From positions 62,001-126,000 of the forward strand of contig NZ_JAHKPZ010000023.1 in the NCBI RefSeq assembly GCF_018860825.1: 64,000 nt of DNA, in the 5' to 3' direction. The position numbers and the translations under genes were made by a program. This document shows positions 28,383 through 37,356 of this stretch, piece by piece. The notes under the pieces were generated by a model that saw only the letters and a list, made by a program, of their open reading frames with translations, was not told the origin of the DNA and ran no database searches. Position 1 is the first letter of the stretch; every line of letters begins with the position of its first letter. This DNA is from Lacinutrix sp. C3R15. Its GTDB lineage: Bacteria; Bacteroidota; Bacteroidia; Flavobacteriales; Flavobacteriaceae.

Positions 28383-29324
28383 ATGCAAAATAGAATCACA
28401 CAATTATTCAATATTAAACACCCAATAATTCAAGCAGGAATGATATGGAATTCTGGTTGGAAACTAGCATCTGCTGCAAGTAATGCAGGAGTTTTAGGGC
28501 TTATTGGCGCAGGAAGTATGTATCCAGATGTTTTACGGGAACACATACAGAAATGTAAACAAGCAACCAATAAACCCTTTGGTGTAAACGTACCAATGTT
28601 ATACCCTAACATTGAAGAAATCATGAATATTATTGTAGAAGAAGGTGTGAAAATTGTATTCACTTCTGCGGGAAACCCAAAAACATGGACCAAATGGTTA
28701 CAAGAAAAAGGAATTACTGTAGTGCATGTAGTTAGCAGTGTAAAGTTTGCCTTAAAAGCCCAAGAGGCTGGGGTAGATGCCATTGTTGCAGAAGGTTTTG
28801 AGGCAGGAGGACACAATGGTAGAGACGAAACCACAACGCTTACCTTAATACCAATGGTAAAAGAAAATTTACAAATACCATTAATTGCTGCAGGTGGTAT
28901 TGCAACTGGGCAAGCTATGTTAGCTGCTATGGTTTTAGGAGCAGATGCTGTACAAGTAGGTAGTAGGTTTGTGGCCAGTGAAGAAAGCTCAGCACATCAA
29001 GCATTTAAAAAAGTAGTAGTAGATGCAAAGGAAGGCGATACACAACTTACCTTAAAAGAATTAGCGCCTGTAAGATTGATAAAAAACAAGTTTTATAACC
29101 AATTGCAAGAGTTATATAAAACGTCTCCAACTACAGAGCAATTAAAAGAATTACTAGGTAGAGCAAGAGCAAAACGAGGTATGTTTGAAGGCGATTTAGA
29201 AGATGGCGAATTAGAAATTGGGCAAATAGCAGGGTTAATTCATGACATTAAACCAACAGCGCAAATTGTAGAAGATATGATACAAGAGTTTAATGATGCT
29301 AAGCAGATTATTCATAAAATGTAG
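28383..29324 (+). CDS. Nitronate monooxygenase family (NPD/FabK-like) flavoprotein
   Basis: An FMN-dependent TIM-barrel enzyme that oxidises nitronates, or reduces enoyl thioesters in FabK relatives. The motifs HPIIQAGMIW at the start, GVNVPML, EGFEAGGHNGRDE (catalytic His region) and AAGGIATGQAMLAAMVLGADAVQVGSRF (phosphate binding) are all visible. The ATG at 28383 (MQNRITQLFNIKHP) is chosen because the upstream ATG at 28362 is part of a dispersed repeat. About 313 residues. Confidence 0.85.
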   Translation: MQNRITQLFNIKHPIIQAGMIWNSGWKLASAASNAGVLGLIGAGSMYPDVLREHIQKCKQATNKPFGVNVPMLYPNIEEIMNIIVEEGVKIVFTSAGNPKTWTKWLQEKGITVVHVVSSVKFALKAQEAGVDAIVAEGFEAGGHNGRDETTTLTLIPMVKENLQIPLIAAGGIATGQAMLAAMVLGADAVQVGSRFVASEESSAHQAFKKVVVDAKEGDTQLTLKELAPVRLIKNKFYNQLQELYKTSPTTEQLKELLGRARAKRGMFEGDLEDGELEIGQIAGLIHDIKPTAQIVEDMIQEFNDAKQIIHKM

Positions 29325-29328
29325 TCTA

Positions 29329-30084
29329 GTGAAAAAAATAGTAAGCATTTTAATTTTATTGTTTTTCGTTTCTGTTCAAGCACAGAAAGTGAAAAAAATA
29401 ACAGAAGTGAATTCCTTATTAGAAACAGAGACGTATTATGTATTAAAAGCTAATAAAGATTTAAAACATGGTACGTATACAAAAGTAGGTTATTATCCTA
29501 AAACGGTAATATCTACAGGAGAATATGCTTATGGAAAAAAAAAGGGAGTTTGGGTCTATTATCATGCAGGATGTAGTATTGTTAAAAGTAAAGGAAGCTA
29601 TGAAAACAATAAAAAAGTAGGTGAATGGTTTTTCTATGATAATACAGGAAAACAGAATCAACTATATAATTATACTACTAAAGATTTAATATGGTCTAAA
29701 GAGAATAATCAAGTGCAAGAAGTATTTGTTGGTGGCGTTTTAAAAAGTATACCCCTAGAAAAATCGGCTTCTATTATTGGGGGTGTTTTTAATTTTGAGT
29801 TAAAACTTTCTACTGATTTTCATGCTTTTTATAAAGCATATCATAAAAAAGAAAAACCTCTTAATCTTAGCCTAGTAGATATATCTATTTTAATAAAAAA
29901 GGATGGGACTGTGGGTGAAATAAAATATAATAAGCCGATTTCAAATGAAGTGATGATAGCGTATATTACCAAAGAAATAGATGCAAGAAAAGGGAAATGG
30001 TTGGTTGCAGAATATCACGGAAAAAAAGTAGCTGCTTACCTAAATGTAAGGTTTGGTGTTTCTATTAAAAAGTATGAAAACTAA
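29329..30084 (+). CDS. Exported MORN-type protein with a TonB-C-like end
   Basis: GTG at 29329, 4 bases after the preceding stop, opens a clean signal peptide (KKIVSILILLFFVSVQAQ); the longer frame from 29293 overlaps the upstream gene and is unlikely. Residues 50-115 hold MORN-like hairpins (GEYAYGKKKGVWVYYHAG, KKVGEWFFYDNTGK). The last 75 residues (SLVDISILIKKDGTVGEIKY ... YHGKKVAAYLNVRFGVSI) resemble the fold of TonB C-terminal domains. About 251 residues. Function unknown; an envelope location is likely. Confidence 0.65.
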   Translation: MKKIVSILILLFFVSVQAQKVKKITEVNSLLETETYYVLKANKDLKHGTYTKVGYYPKTVISTGEYAYGKKKGVWVYYHAGCSIVKSKGSYENNKKVGEWFFYDNTGKQNQLYNYTTKDLIWSKENNQVQEVFVGGVLKSIPLEKSASIIGGVFNFELKLSTDFHAFYKAYHKKEKPLNLSLVDISILIKKDGTVGEIKYNKPISNEVMIAYITKEIDARKGKWLVAEYHGKKVAAYLNVRFGVSIKKYEN

Positions 30085-30129
30085 GATGCTTTACTTAAAA
30101 TAAAATTCGCACACTTCAATTCGAAGAAC

Positions 30130-30137
30130 TACTTTTG
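30130..30137 (+). promoter_or_regulatory. -7 promoter box of the MATE gene
   Basis: TACTTTTG followed by CAAA matches TAnnTTTG and ends 4 bases before the ATG at 30142, again predicting little or no leader. Confidence 0.5.
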
Positions 30138-30141
30138 CAAA

Positions 30142-31527
30142 ATGATTTTATCTGATTACACAAAAGAATTTAAATATAACTGGAGACTAGCAGCACCTGT
30201 AATACTAGGTATGCTTGGTCATACCTTTGTACAGTTTATAGATAATATTATGGTTGGCCAATTAGGAACCGCAGAATTAGCTGCTGTTTCTCTTGGTAAC
30301 AGTTTTATTTTTATAGCCATGTCTTTAGGTATTGGTTTTTCTACTGCAATTACACCTTTAGTAGCAGAGGCTGATGCTGCTAACGATTTTAAACAAGGGA
30401 AATCGGCATTTAAACACGGTTTGTTTTTATGTACCGTTTTAGGAATTTCACTTTTCTTTATGGTGTATTTTGCTAAACCCCTTATGTACTTAATGCAACA
30501 GCCAGAAGAAGTGGTTGCCTATGCTATTCCGTATTTAGATTTAGTGGCTTTTTCTTTAATTCCGTTAATTATTTTTCAGGCTTTTAAGCAGTTTAGTGAT
30601 GGTTTATCTATGACTAAATACCCAATGTACGCCACCATTTTAGCTAATGTTATAAACGTGGTGTTAAACTACTTGTTAATTTTTGGAAAGTTTGGTTTTC
30701 CAGAACTAGGTATTATTGGTGCTGCTTATGGTACTTTAGCTTCTCGTGTAGTTATGGTACTTTATATTTGGTGGTTATTAAAAGGAAAAGAAAAATCTAA
30801 AAACTATGTAACCAATATTAAGATTTTTGTGTTAGAGCGTAGCATGTTAAAAAAACTAATAGGTTTAGGTGCGCCAAGTGCTATGCAAATGTTTTTTGAA
30901 GTAGCCATTTTTACTGCCGCAATATGGCTAAGTGGTTTGTTAGGTAAAAATCCGCAAGCAGCAAACCAAATAGCTTTAAACTTAAGCTCTATGACTTTTA
31001 TGGTTGCAATGGGTATAAGTGTGGCATCTATGGTACGTGTTGGTAACCAAAAAGGATTACAAAATTATGTAGAGCTACGCAGAATTGCTTTTTCGTTGTT
31101 TTTATTAGGTACTCTTTTTGCAACTTGTTTTGCATTGCTATTTTTTGCATTTCACGATCAGTTGCCAAAATTATATGTAGATTTTGATGATACTAAAAAT
31201 CTTATAGACAATACAGAAGTAGTTGCTATAGCTTCAAAATTAATGCTTGCTGCAGCAGTTTTTCAAATAAGTGATAGTATTCAAGTAGTTGTTCTTGGTG
31301 CTTTACGTGGCTTACAAGATGTAAAAATACCAACAATAATTACTTTTGTTTCTTATTGGTTAGTAGGTTTTCCAGTAAGCTGGTTTTTAGGTAAAGAATC
31401 TGCTTATGCTAGTTTTGGTATTTGGTTAGGACTACTTGCAGGACTAACAACAGCTGCTATTTTATTGTATATTCGCTTTAATTATTTGACTAAAAAACTA
31501 ATTCATTCAACACATGACGCTACCTAA
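30142..31527 (+). CDS. MATE family efflux transporter
   Basis: A 461-residue, twelve-helix sodium- or proton-driven exporter of drugs or metabolites. RLAAPVILGMLGHTFVQFIDNIMVGQLG at the N terminus is the NorM/MATE signature, and its internal repeat begins KKLIGLGAPSAMQMFFEVA in the second half. It overlaps the next small gene by 14 bases. The substrate is unknown. Confidence 0.92.
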   Translation: MILSDYTKEFKYNWRLAAPVILGMLGHTFVQFIDNIMVGQLGTAELAAVSLGNSFIFIAMSLGIGFSTAITPLVAEADAANDFKQGKSAFKHGLFLCTVLGISLFFMVYFAKPLMYLMQQPEEVVAYAIPYLDLVAFSLIPLIIFQAFKQFSDGLSMTKYPMYATILANVINVVLNYLLIFGKFGFPELGIIGAAYGTLASRVVMVLYIWWLLKGKEKSKNYVTNIKIFVLERSMLKKLIGLGAPSAMQMFFEVAIFTAAIWLSGLLGKNPQAANQIALNLSSMTFMVAMGISVASMVRVGNQKGLQNYVELRRIAFSLFLLGTLFATCFALLFFAFHDQLPKLYVDFDDTKNLIDNTEVVAIASKLMLAAAVFQISDSIQVVVLGALRGLQDVKIPTIITFVSYWLVGFPVSWFLGKESAYASFGIWLGLLAGLTTAAILLYIRFNYLTKKLIHSTHDAT

Positions 31528-31741
31528 ATTTATTCTTGGTGATAATACAGATCATCCTAATGCTATTTTTGTAATACATACAGATTTTCCTAGATTTATT
31601 ATTAATCTGGAAGATGATGAAGTAGAATGGTTTGAAGATTTTGACCAACATGACCAAAAGGAATTAGAACTAGAAACCGAAAATTTAATTAAAGAAGCGA
31701 CTGCTTTCTATGATAGAGAAGTAGCTCGTTATGAAGATTAA
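31514..31741 (+). CDS. Conserved small acidic protein
   Basis: A 75-residue acidic protein (MTLPKFILGDNTDHPNAIFVIH..., with many Asp/Glu in the second half). Overlap with the MATE gene by 14 bases and normal codon use support translation. I recognise it only as a type of hypothetical protein seen in flavobacteria. No membrane segment, cysteine or catalytic motif. Confidence 0.7.
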   Translation: MTLPKFILGDNTDHPNAIFVIHTDFPRFIINLEDDEVEWFEDFDQHDQKELELETENLIKEATAFYDREVARYED

Positions 31742-31743
31742 TT

Positions 31744-31885
31744 GTGTTAAGGATTGCAATGAAAATCCTTTTTTATTTTTTATAAAAAAGATTGTAATGT
31801 AAAGCCTGACTTTTTGCTATTCTACATGCTTTGTGCCCAACTTGTTTGGGTACCTAAATTATACAATAAGCAAAAAGTAACACCC
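31744..31885 (-). repeat. Dispersed structured element, copy C
   Basis: On the reverse strand: closing arms GTGTTA and TAACAC (plus-strand 31878-31883 and 31744-31749), first hairpin ACTTTTTGCT/AGCAAAAAGT (31869-31878 with 31809-31818), conserved GTCAGGCTTTACATTACAA, a second T6/A6 hairpin, and GGATT...AATCC. The C:G pair of copy A's closing stem is here T:A. It ends 12 bases before the PAP2 gene, in the opposite orientation. Confidence 0.78.
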
Positions 31886-31897
31886 AAAAAATAGAAA

Positions 31898-32476
31898 ATG
31901 ATAGACCAACTTATACAAAATGATCAGGAACTTTTCTTGTTTTTAAATAATTTAGGAACACCAACTTGGGATGCTTTCTGGTTGATAATAACCAATAAGC
32001 TTACTTTTATTCCTTTATATGCCTTGTTGTTATTTTTTATTTATAAGAAATTCGGACTTAAAACTCTTGGGTTTTCTATCTTGTTAATTGTGCTTATGGT
32101 GACTTTTACAGACCAAATTACTAATCTTTTTAAAGATGGTTTTCAACGAGCAAGACCTTGTAGGCAAGAGGGGGTAATGGAAAGAATGCGTTTTATTGCA
32201 GTACGTTGTGGTAAGTATGGGTTCTTTTCTGGGCATGCTTCTAACACTATGGCAGCTGCAGTTTTTGCAGGTTTATTACTAAAACCCTATTACAAAAATC
32301 TTATTTTTATGTTACTTTTTTGGAGTGTTACTGTAGCATATAGCAGGATTTATGTTGGTGTACATTACCCTTTAGATGTTATTTGCGGTATGAGTTTTGG
32401 AGCTCTTTCTGGCTTTATGTTTTATAAAATATTACAGTATGTAATTAAGCGTTTTGTTTTAGAAAAAAACAATTAA
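31898..32476 (+). CDS. PAP2-family membrane phosphatase
   Basis: A 192-residue integral membrane protein with the three PAP2 motifs: KDGFQRARP, the FFSGHAS block, and SRIYVGVHYPLD. These form the active site that removes phosphate from lipid phosphates such as undecaprenyl or phosphatidylglycerol phosphate. Five or six helices. It is alone, next to repeat copy C. The exact lipid is not known. Confidence 0.9.
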   Translation: MIDQLIQNDQELFLFLNNLGTPTWDAFWLIITNKLTFIPLYALLLFFIYKKFGLKTLGFSILLIVLMVTFTDQITNLFKDGFQRARPCRQEGVMERMRFIAVRCGKYGFFSGHASNTMAAAVFAGLLLKPYYKNLIFMLLFWSVTVAYSRIYVGVHYPLDVICGMSFGALSGFMFYKILQYVIKRFVLEKNN

Positions 32477-32804
32477 CTTACTTGAATTGATTATACTTTA
32501 TAATTTAAAATAGATGTAAAAGCCTAATGTAATAACGGTACTTGTATTGTAGAACTTCTACCTTTTTTTTGCAACACACTTTTTTACTTAAGCAACTGTT
32601 TTTTTGTGATAAAAATCTAGAATTATAATTACTTAGTATTAAGTAAAGTATAATAGAAAGAGGTGTTTGTTGCTGATATTGTTGTTTTTTTAATGCATAA
32701 GTTCTAAAAAGTTTATTAAAATTAAATTAACTTAGCATTATAGCTAACACTTCTTTTAAGATTTTTATTGCTATAAAAGCAAATGTGTTTATTATTTGAG
32801 TCTT
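32477..32804. other. Long AT-rich intergenic region with a 7-bp-arm palindrome
   Basis: It contains TTACTTA-GTAT-TAAGTAA at 32629-32646, an inverted repeat of operator size, upstream of the histidine kinase. I see no clear TAnnTTTG box or terminator and no ORF worth calling. Confidence 0.4.
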
Positions 32805-34673
32805 ATGAAAGCGAATTTAAATCCTGAAACTATAGCTATAATAGCAATAAATAATGATGATATTATTTATCAGTTTAATGATGGTGCCGAAGAGCTATTA
32901 GGTTATTCTGCTTCGGAATTAATAGGACAAAAAAAAACTAATTTTTTTATACTCGATGAGGAGTATGAAAAATTTAAAAAAGATATTGCTTCTAAATATA
33001 AAATAAAAACTTCCCATTTTAATCCATATACCATTTTAGCTCAAAATGATGATTATGATGCTCGTGAATGGACCGTTGTTAAAAAAGATGGTACTAGATT
33101 TATAGCGCACTCCACATTAATCCCTTTAAAAAGTGATAAAGGAGAAAATGTTGGTTTTATGCGAATATTAAAAAACATAACCAATCAAAAAAATATAGAA
33201 AACGACTTGCTAAGAAAAAACCAAGTCTTAAACGCAGCAGAGAAAATTACCATGATGGGTAATTGGCAATGGGATACAGTAATAAACAAGGTAGAATGGT
33301 CTAGTAATTTATTTAATATTTTTGAAGTTAACCCTAAAGAAAAATTAAACTTCGAGACCTACTTTAGCTTTGTGCATCCCGAAGATAAAGATATTGTTAG
33401 TGCGTCTTTTGATAAATCTATAGAAGATAAAAAGTTTTATGATCTTCTGCATCGTATTAAACTTAAAAATGGTAAAATAAAAACAATACAATTACTGGGT
33501 GAAGTTGTTTTAGATGAAAATACAGGAGAAGTAATAGAACTAATAGGAACCTGTCAAGATGTTACAGAACAAAGAATGGCAGAGATTAAGTTTAGAGGTT
33601 TGCTAGAGTCTGCACCAGATGCTATGGTTATTGTAAATGAGCTTGGTGTTATACAACTAATAAATAAGCAAGCCGAAAAATTATTTGGTTACGCATCTAA
33701 AGAACTAATTAATAAGCCAGTAGAGTTATTGATACCCAATAGGTTTAAAAGTAAGCATAGCTCACATCGAGGTTTGTTTTTTAACGCTCCCAAAACTAGA
33801 AAAATGGGTGAAGGAAGAGAGCTTTTTGGTGTTAATAAATTTGGAAAAGAAATACCTATACAAATAAGTTTAAGTCCGCTTAAAACAGAAGAAGGCTTAC
33901 TAGTGTCTGCTGCAATTAGAGATATAACTGTTCAAAAAAAGGCAGAAAATAAAATATTAGAAGCTAATGAGAGGTTAGAAGTTTTAGCAAATAAACTTAC
34001 AGCACAAAATACACAATTAGCAGATTTTGCGCAGATAACCTCACATAATTTGCGTGCTCCTGTGAGTAATTTAAATTCTTTATTAGGCTTTTATAACATA
34101 GCTGAAACAGAAGAAGAGAAAATAATTGCTTTTCAAAAATTTGAAATTGTTATACACCATCTTACAGAGACACTAAATACTTTAATTGAAGCCTTAAAGA
34201 CAAAAAATAGAACTTCAATACCTATTGAAAAACTTGATTTTAAAGAAGTTTTAGATAAAACTATACAGATTCTTTCTGGTCAAATAATAAGTACAAACAC
34301 AAAAATTAGTAGTAATTTTGAGGATGTCTCAAATATTAACTATAATAAATCGTATTTAGAGAGTATTTTTCTTAATTTGTTGAGTAATGCTATAAAGTAT
34401 AAGTCTGAAGATAGAACACCAGAAATTTATATTTATTCTGTTATTGAAGATGGAGTTATAAAACTTAAGTTTAAAGATAACGGTCTAGGTATTGACTTAA
34501 AAAGACATGGCCATAAACTATTTGGCTTAAATAAAGTTTTTCATAGACATCCTGATGCTAATGGAGTAGGTTTGTTTATGACTAAAGTGCAAATTGAATC
34601 TCTAGGAGGTACAATATCTGTTGAAAGTGAAGTGAATGTAGGCTCTACTTTTAGTGTTAATTTTAAAGAATAA
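32805..34673 (+). CDS. Multi-PAS sensor histidine kinase
   Basis: About 622 residues from the ATG at 32805; a TTG three codons upstream is possible. No transmembrane segment, so a cytoplasmic sensor. Three PAS modules: about 5-115 (YQFNDGAEELLGYSASELIG), 130-250 (GNWQWDTVINKVEW with a PAC tail) and 255-375 (APDAMVIVNELGVIQLINKQ). Then the HisKA helix with ITSHNLRAPVSNL (the phospho-accepting His) and an ATPase domain with NLLSNAIKYK, DNGLGIDL and GVGLFMTK. It is followed after 2 bases by a response regulator, its likely partner. PAS ligands are unknown. Confidence 0.9.
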   Translation: MKANLNPETIAIIAINNDDIIYQFNDGAEELLGYSASELIGQKKTNFFILDEEYEKFKKDIASKYKIKTSHFNPYTILAQNDDYDAREWTVVKKDGTRFIAHSTLIPLKSDKGENVGFMRILKNITNQKNIENDLLRKNQVLNAAEKITMMGNWQWDTVINKVEWSSNLFNIFEVNPKEKLNFETYFSFVHPEDKDIVSASFDKSIEDKKFYDLLHRIKLKNGKIKTIQLLGEVVLDENTGEVIELIGTCQDVTEQRMAEIKFRGLLESAPDAMVIVNELGVIQLINKQAEKLFGYASKELINKPVELLIPNRFKSKHSSHRGLFFNAPKTRKMGEGRELFGVNKFGKEIPIQISLSPLKTEEGLLVSAAIRDITVQKKAENKILEANERLEVLANKLTAQNTQLADFAQITSHNLRAPVSNLNSLLGFYNIAETEEEKIIAFQKFEIVIHHLTETLNTLIEALKTKNRTSIPIEKLDFKEVLDKTIQILSGQIISTNTKISSNFEDVSNINYNKSYLESIFLNLLSNAIKYKSEDRTPEIYIYSVIEDGVIKLKFKDNGLGIDLKRHGHKLFGLNKVFHRHPDANGVGLFMTKVQIESLGGTISVESEVNVGSTFSVNFKE

Positions 34674-34675
34674 TA

Positions 34676-35101
34676 ATGAATAAAAATTTTAATTTTTGTA
34701 TTGTTGATGATGATGATATCTATCAATTTACTATAAAAAAAACCATACAAGCTTTAAATTACTCCAAAAGTATTATTGCCTTTTCAGATGGAGAAGAAGC
34801 GCTGCATTTTATGCTGGATAATCTTACTAATGAAGAAGAGCTTCCTGATATTATTCTACTAGATATAAACATGCCTATAATGGATGGGTTTCAGTTTATG
34901 GAAGAATTTATAAAAATTAAACCTAAATTAAGTAAAAAAATAACCATTTATATGGCATCTTCTTCTGTAGATGAGACAGATATTAAAAAAGCACATGAAA
35001 TAAGTGAAATTTCAGATTATATTATTAAACCTATTAAACAGGGTAAAATAAAATCTATTATTGAAATATTTCTGAAGGAAAAAAATACAGAGACAAAATA
35101 A
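34676..35101 (+). CDS. Single-domain response regulator
   Basis: A 141-residue receiver domain with no output domain. The acidic pocket is in FCIVDDDDIYQF, the phospho-accepting Asp in ILLDINMPIMDG, the switch Ser/Thr in YMASSSVDE, and the Lys in YIIKPIKQGK. It starts 2 bases after the PAS kinase and ends 7 bases before the convergent GT39 gene. It may act by protein contact, as CheY does. Confidence 0.92.
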   Translation: MNKNFNFCIVDDDDIYQFTIKKTIQALNYSKSIIAFSDGEEALHFMLDNLTNEEELPDIILLDINMPIMDGFQFMEEFIKIKPKLSKKITIYMASSSVDETDIKKAHEISEISDYIIKPIKQGKIKSIIEIFLKEKNTETK

Positions 35102-35108
35102 AAAACTA

Positions 35109-36740
35109 TTATTTTTTAGTAAGCATATAATAATCACACATTAATCTTCCGTTATACTTTCTAGAATCTTTTGAAGCTGTATTTAAATCATAGGTAGCAA
35201 CTTTTTCAATAGTATATAAAGTATTTAATATAGCTTGATCTTCTGGGCTTATGCCATTTGCTAACATGCCAAAAGTATTTTCTTTTGGAAAATGAAAAGT
35301 ATTGTCTTTTTTAATTTCAGGAATTTTATTGCCAAACTGCCATATCATTTCTGGAGCAACATAATTAAAACCATATACTTGTATTTTCTTGGCAGAAGCC
35401 TCTTCTTTTAAATTAAAAATAGGTTTGTAATTTGTGCTTGTTAATGCATTGCTTAATGGCGAAACTGTTAGTAAAACCGAAACAAAGAAAAGTACAGTAT
35501 ATATATAAACCTGTTCTATGTTTTTCCTTTTTAATTGTATTAAAATAGAAATACCAAGTGTTACTAAAAGAACAGAGGCTACCAGATACCAAAACCAGTA
35601 ACCAGATAAGTTTTCTTTTAAAAACAGATATGCTACTACAGGAAATATAATTCCTATACAAGCAATTAAACCAAAGTTGAAATATACAGGAATGGTTTCT
35701 TTTTTATCTTTTAAGTCTTTAAATTTTCTAATGATGTATTCTATATAAAAACCAATATTTATAGATAACGGAATTAATATAGGCATTAAGTAACGCGATT
35801 TCTTTTCAGGAATTATAGATAGTAAAACAACCGCAAGAATTGTCCATAAAAAAGAAAAAGTATACGCTTTTTTATTGCTTACTTTATTTTTTAAATACGG
35901 ATATAACAAACTAATAAAAGCAGGAATTGTCCATAAACCACTTTGAGTAAAAAAGCTCCAATAGTAGTAGAAAGGTCTTACGTTATAGCTAGACCAATTA
36001 CCTGTTTCTCTTTTAGTAATAGCTTCAAACGTAGCAGGATCTTGTAGTCTTACATATATAAACCACCAAGCACCAATACATAAAGTAAGTAGTAAAATAC
36101 TAAAGTATGAAAAAGCTTTTCTTTTAAAATTACTGTATTTAAAAGTTATACCAAAAGCAATTAAAAAAGGAAGTAACAAAGCATACATAGATACTGGCCC
36201 TTTGCACATAAAAGATAAACCTATAAATACACCTGCAAGTAGTGTGTTTTTCCAATAGTTTTTTTCTTTAATAAACAGTAAGAATAAATGGTAGATTGCA
36301 ACTAGCATAAAACCATGTGTAAAAATATCCCAAGGAGCTTCAATAATAATTCCTATTACATAAAAGGAGCTAATTGTAATTAGTGCATTAATAAAACTAT
36401 GGGTATTGTTTTTAAGTATTAACAGAGAGAGTTTATAAATAAAACTACCAATAAGCATCACCATAAGTACTGCAGGAAGACGTAAGCCAAAAACACTTTT
36501 AATTCCAAAAATAAAACTAGAAATAGCAGCTAGCCATGTAGGTAAAGGTGGTTTTTCATAGCGCGCTTCTCCATTCATGGTAGTTAGTAACCAATGGTTG
36601 TCTTGAACCATTTCACGCGCAGTTATAAAATTACGCGCTTCCATAATAGAAACAGGAATAGCATCTAAATTGGGTAAAAGCATGAAAGCAACCAAAATAC
36701 AAATGCTAATTATTGGGTGTTTTTCAAGTGTTTTTAACAT
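35109..36740 (-). CDS. GT39-type membrane glycosyltransferase (ArnT/PMT-like)
   Basis: A 543-residue integral membrane protein with about 12 helices. The first periplasmic loop has EARNFITAREMVQDNHWLL and ARYEKPPLPTWL, the ArnT/PMT signature that includes the catalytic acidic residue. It moves a sugar from a polyprenyl-phosphate carrier onto lipid A or another acceptor outside the membrane. It overlaps the LAB_N gene by 17 bases, downstream of it. Confidence 0.88.
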   Translation of the reverse strand: MLKTLEKHPIISICILVAFMLLPNLDAIPVSIMEARNFITAREMVQDNHWLLTTMNGEARYEKPPLPTWLAAISSFIFGIKSVFGLRLPAVLMVMLIGSFIYKLSLLILKNNTHSFINALITISSFYVIGIIIEAPWDIFTHGFMLVAIYHLFLLFIKEKNYWKNTLLAGVFIGLSFMCKGPVSMYALLLPFLIAFGITFKYSNFKRKAFSYFSILLLTLCIGAWWFIYVRLQDPATFEAITKRETGNWSSYNVRPFYYYWSFFTQSGLWTIPAFISLLYPYLKNKVSNKKAYTFSFLWTILAVVLLSIIPEKKSRYLMPILIPLSINIGFYIEYIIRKFKDLKDKKETIPVYFNFGLIACIGIIFPVVAYLFLKENLSGYWFWYLVASVLLVTLGISILIQLKRKNIEQVYIYTVLFFVSVLLTVSPLSNALTSTNYKPIFNLKEEASAKKIQVYGFNYVAPEMIWQFGNKIPEIKKDNTFHFPKENTFGMLANGISPEDQAILNTLYTIEKVATYDLNTASKDSRKYNGRLMCDYYMLTKK

Positions 36741-37356
36741 GATCTTTTTTTAATAATATTAAATTTCGGCTGTAAATAATAGCACCTAAAACATGACCAA
36801 TAAATAAAACAGGATCTTTTCTAATGATAGCGTAGATTAAAATTAACGAAGAACCAATTAAGCTTAAAAGCCAAAAACCAAAAGGTAAAGACGATTCTTT
36901 TTGTTTTTCAGAATATAACCATTGAAATACAAATCGTAAGGTGAAAACTATTTGCGAAACAATACCCAAAAGCAATAACCAAAACGGAATAGCTTCATTT
37001 TTAAACAAGCGTTCTACATCTATGGTATTATTATTAAAATAAAAGATAGAAATAAAAACAGGAACAAAAAGTAAAAACCAACGAAAAACTTTCGGAAATT
37101 TTTGCCATTGGTTTTGTAGTTGTAAATTTCTTATATAAATAAAATAGGTAAGTCCTTGACCCAGCATAATAGCAAAATCATCACGTAAATAGCCATATAC
37201 AAAAAGTAAAAAAGAGGCAAATAAGCTAAGGGTCCAAAATAAGGTTGGTGTAATAACCTTTTTTTGTTTTTCACTAGTTATCCATTGTATAATTAGTCTG
37301 GAAGAGAATAATATTTGTGCAGCAAACCCAATGCTATATACTAGCCAGTTACTCAT
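36724..37356 (-). CDS. Membrane protein with two LAB_N domains
   Basis: 210 residues, six helices, made of two similar halves: IGFAAQILFSSRLIIQWI with SEKQKKV (first) and GIVSQIVFTLRFVFQWL with SEKQKES (second), each ending near YSRN/IYIRN. The unit is the LAB_N domain, otherwise seen at the front of lipid-A-disaccharide synthase genes. It sits between a polyprenyl-phosphate GT2 and a GT39, and overlaps both genes, so a role as carrier-lipid flippase (like ArnE/F) is a reasonable inference. Confidence 0.82.
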   Translation of the reverse strand: MSNWLVYSIGFAAQILFSSRLIIQWITSEKQKKVITPTLFWTLSLFASFLLFVYGYLRDDFAIMLGQGLTYFIYIRNLQLQNQWQKFPKVFRWFLLFVPVFISIFYFNNNTIDVERLFKNEAIPFWLLLLGIVSQIVFTLRFVFQWLYSEKQKESSLPFGFWLLSLIGSSLILIYAIIRKDPVLFIGHVLGAIIYSRNLILLKKDHVKNT

